A DNA stretch of 15,360 bases. It comes from DASYSA01 sp036003885 (GTDB lineage: Bacteria > Acidobacteriota > Blastocatellia > UBA7656). A program made the translations under genes and the position numbers. The number at the start of each line of letters is the position of its first letter. Within the stretch, counting starts at the first letter, position 1. Positions 13,722-15,360 of this stretch are shown here, piece after piece. The DNA lies in NCBI GenBank assembly GCA_036003885.1, contig DASYSA010000071.1, positions 1 through 15,360 of the forward strand, written 5' to 3'. The notes beneath the pieces are model-generated. The model did not search any database and was not told the DNA's origin. It was given only the letters and a program-made list of their open reading frames with translations.

Positions 13722-13742
13722 GACGGATGCGGAACGTTATGC
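13722..13742 (+). other. attC-like right half-site (weak)
   Basis: GGATGCGGAACGTTATGC ends with GTTATGC (13736-13742), 6/7 to GTTRRRY, directly behind the nucleoside hydrolase gene. The preceding GATGCGGAAC resembles attC right arms. It has no left partner and could be chance on its own; its position fits the pattern of the other sites. Confidence 0.28.
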
Positions 13743-13847
13743 TGTTGCCGGGCTAGCTGACTAGGATGGCTGAACTGCTTCTTGTCATCGCTGTTCGGTC
13801 GCGAACGTTCGGCAGAAGCTTGCCGGGCACCCAAAAGAGGTAGAGGG

Positions 13848-14608
13848 ATGATAAAGAAGATGTTTGTTGCTTCGATTGTTCTTTGCATAGCATCTTTGGT
13901 GCTCGCCCAACAACAGGGAAGCCGACCAGGAAATGACAGTCAAGATGCAGCGCAAGGCGACTTTGTTCGAATCCCCGCGGGCGAGTTCATGATGGGGTCA
14001 GAGAATGGCGATGTGGATGAAAGGCCCGTCCACAAAGTGAGAATCAGCGGCGGATTGGAGATGAGCAAGTATGAAGTGACCCAGGAACAATGGCAAGAAG
14101 TGATGGTTAGCAATCCGAGTGCTTTCAAAGGCGCGAACCTCCCAGTTGAAAAAGTTACATGGCATGATGCACAGGCGTTCATCAAAAAGATGAATCAGAA
14201 GAACGACGGCTACATCTATCGGTTGCCCAGTGAGGCGGAGTGGGAGTATGCGTGTGTCGTGCAGGAAGCACAGGAGACTTCCCCAAAGATATAGACTCTC
14301 TAGCCTGGTTCTATGGGAGTTCAGGAGGGCGCCCACACCCTGTGGGAACTAAACGACCGAATGCATGGGCGCTGTATGATATGCATGGGAATGTATGGGA
14401 GTGGTGTCAGGATTGGTATTCGGAAGCGTACTACAGGAAGAGCCCGGTTTTGGATCCCATGGGGCCGGAATCGGGCTCACTCCCAGTCGTTCGTCGTGGC
14501 AGCTTTCTCTTCGAAGCAGGGGACTGTCGGTATGCGCTTCGGACTGGAATCACCCCTGATTACATCAGCGGCGACCTGGGCTTCCGACTTGTGAGAAGGA
14601 AACCCTAG
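13848..14608 (+). pseudogene. SUMF1/formylglycine-generating-enzyme-like secreted protein, frameshifted
   Basis: The first frame (13848-14294) has a signal peptide (MIKKMFVASIVLCIASLVLA) and the family landmarks FVRIPAGEFMMGS, YEVTQEQWQEVM, PVEKVTWHDAQAF and YRLPSEAEWEYAC. It then shifts after 14255 and ends in a spurious tail. The family continues in another frame to 14608: AGSTGD, PNAWALYDMHGNVWEWCQDW, and GFRLVRRKP at the end. Removing the extra GT in TGTGTCG at 14253-14259 restores one frame of 252 residues reading YACRAGSTGD, the normal family sequence. The catalytic copper-binding Cys pair of true formylglycine-generating enzymes is not complete (SFLF, then DCRYA), so the intact protein would not be a classical FGE. 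The shift may be real decay, dinucleotide slippage, or an assembly error. Confidence 0.82.
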
Positions 14609-14651
14609 CCGATACATCACGGGGTTGTGAACGTAACCGTACAGTAAAACA

Positions 14652-15269
14652 ATGAGCGTACGAGCCTCTACTCCAACAGTGATTCAGATAGCTCTGTTAG
14701 CTTTCCTCCTGGTAGCTGCGCCGTTTGCTATGTCATTTACTGCATTTGAAAAAATCTGCTCCGATCTGCCGATACAGGCAGACCCGCTATATGGCGTGCG
14801 GGCAACCTTCATAATCGGAGGATTGATTGCATCAATCCTGAGCGTAGCAGTGCTTATCAGGGAGCTAATAAAGAGATTTGATGAGATCATGGAGCCCAAA
14901 ATGGTCAGGACTCTAGTCTTACAGGCCAGCCTGGCTATCTGCTCGGCTTCCATTGGGTGGGCAGCTTTCCCTTACTGGGTGAATGGTGTATTCCAAGCCT
15001 ATAGAGGTAATGGCCCTGATTGCACCTTAAATGTATATGATCCCAAAGAGCTGATGCCGATGATCTGGATAGGAGAGGTCTGGCGGCTCGGTGTGCTACT
15101 GATATGTATCGTAGCTTTTTTTGGGGGATTATGGCTCTTGTTAGCCAGTGTCATACTCCTAATTAGAGAGCGTGAATGGAAGCAATGCGTTCCAACGCTC
15201 ATCTGTTTAACGATAACTGTGGCCGCTTTATTCTTGCAGGATGGTTATGGAACCTGGCTAGCTGACTGA
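14652..15269 (+). CDS. Multi-pass membrane protein of unknown function (205 aa)
   Basis: I do not recognise the family. Hydrophobic segments at about 11-29, 49-69, 87-112, 143-171 and 177-196 suggest four or five membrane helices. A loop with two Cys candidates (residues 36 and 124) lies between the first two and between the third and fourth helices and could form a disulfide if both face outside. Charged stretches RELIKRFDEIMEPK and REREWKQ mark likely cytoplasmic loops. The binding site upstream of the ATG is poor. The gene is visibly more A/T-rich than the genes before it (for instance 26 G/C in the 60 bases from 14701), which hints at a different origin. Confidence 0.6.
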   Translation: MSVRASTPTVIQIALLAFLLVAAPFAMSFTAFEKICSDLPIQADPLYGVRATFIIGGLIASILSVAVLIRELIKRFDEIMEPKMVRTLVLQASLAICSASIGWAAFPYWVNGVFQAYRGNGPDCTLNVYDPKELMPMIWIGEVWRLGVLLICIVAFFGGLWLLLASVILLIREREWKQCVPTLICLTITVAALFLQDGYGTWLAD

Positions 15270-15360
15270 AGTTCGCCAAAATGTATTAGGATAGAAAATA
15301 CACTCTTCAGCCTGTCGGCTTATTTCCGTCGCATGAGAATGCACCTATGGCTGAAATTGG

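Noticed and set aside
15333..15360. Start of another gene at the right edge (ATG at 15333 or 15347)
   Set aside because: Only a few codons are visible and no ribosome binding site supports either start.

Overview
The window reads as chromosomal DNA of a GC-rich free-living bacterium. The gene families (class II lanthipeptide genes with mersacidin/lichenicidin-type leaders, an IorAB-type molybdenum hydroxylase, many small single-gene units) and the hairpin repeats built from 7-base CG-N5 units would fit a soil lineage such as Acidobacteriota. That placement is an impression; no rRNA or marker gene is present to test it.

Left part (1-4848, all on the minus strand): a compact class II lanthipeptide cluster, read right to left as lanA1, lanA2, lanM, lanT. 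Two precursor peptides share the leader and a C[ST]L[MI]MCP core motif. They are followed by one LanM synthetase (dehydratase plus LanC-like cyclase) and, 17 bp further on, the start of a LanT transporter with an N-terminal C39 protease domain that runs off the left edge. The expected pathway is: LanM dehydrates and cyclises both cores, and LanT removes the leaders and exports the products. The 350-bp gap between lanA2 and lanM is filled by three consecutive long inverted repeats, the first starting 4 bp after the lanA2 stop codon.

Centre (5045-8637, plus strand): a winged-helix plus TIR/deoxyribosyltransferase-like protein, divergent from the lan operon, followed by a two-gene operon for an IorA/IorB-type oxidoreductase (2Fe-2S subunit and Tat-exported molybdopterin subunit).

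Right part (8638-15360, plus strand): many short, unrelated genes (a deleted LLM flavin oxidoreductase, an unknown protein, a VOC protein, a P-loop kinase-like protein, a GNAT, a DUF4265 protein, a divergent secreted nucleoside hydrolase, a frameshifted SUMF1-domain protein and a membrane protein). Several junctions carry sequences resembling integron attC sites, complete or half: GTTRRRY-like boxes at 9372, 10546, 11164, 12536 and 13736, RYYYAAC boxes at 9983, 11901 and 11916, and shared arm sequences. I read this as a decayed cassette-like region. No integrase gene is visible, so this is an inference. Base composition becomes noticeably more A/T-rich after about 14,600.
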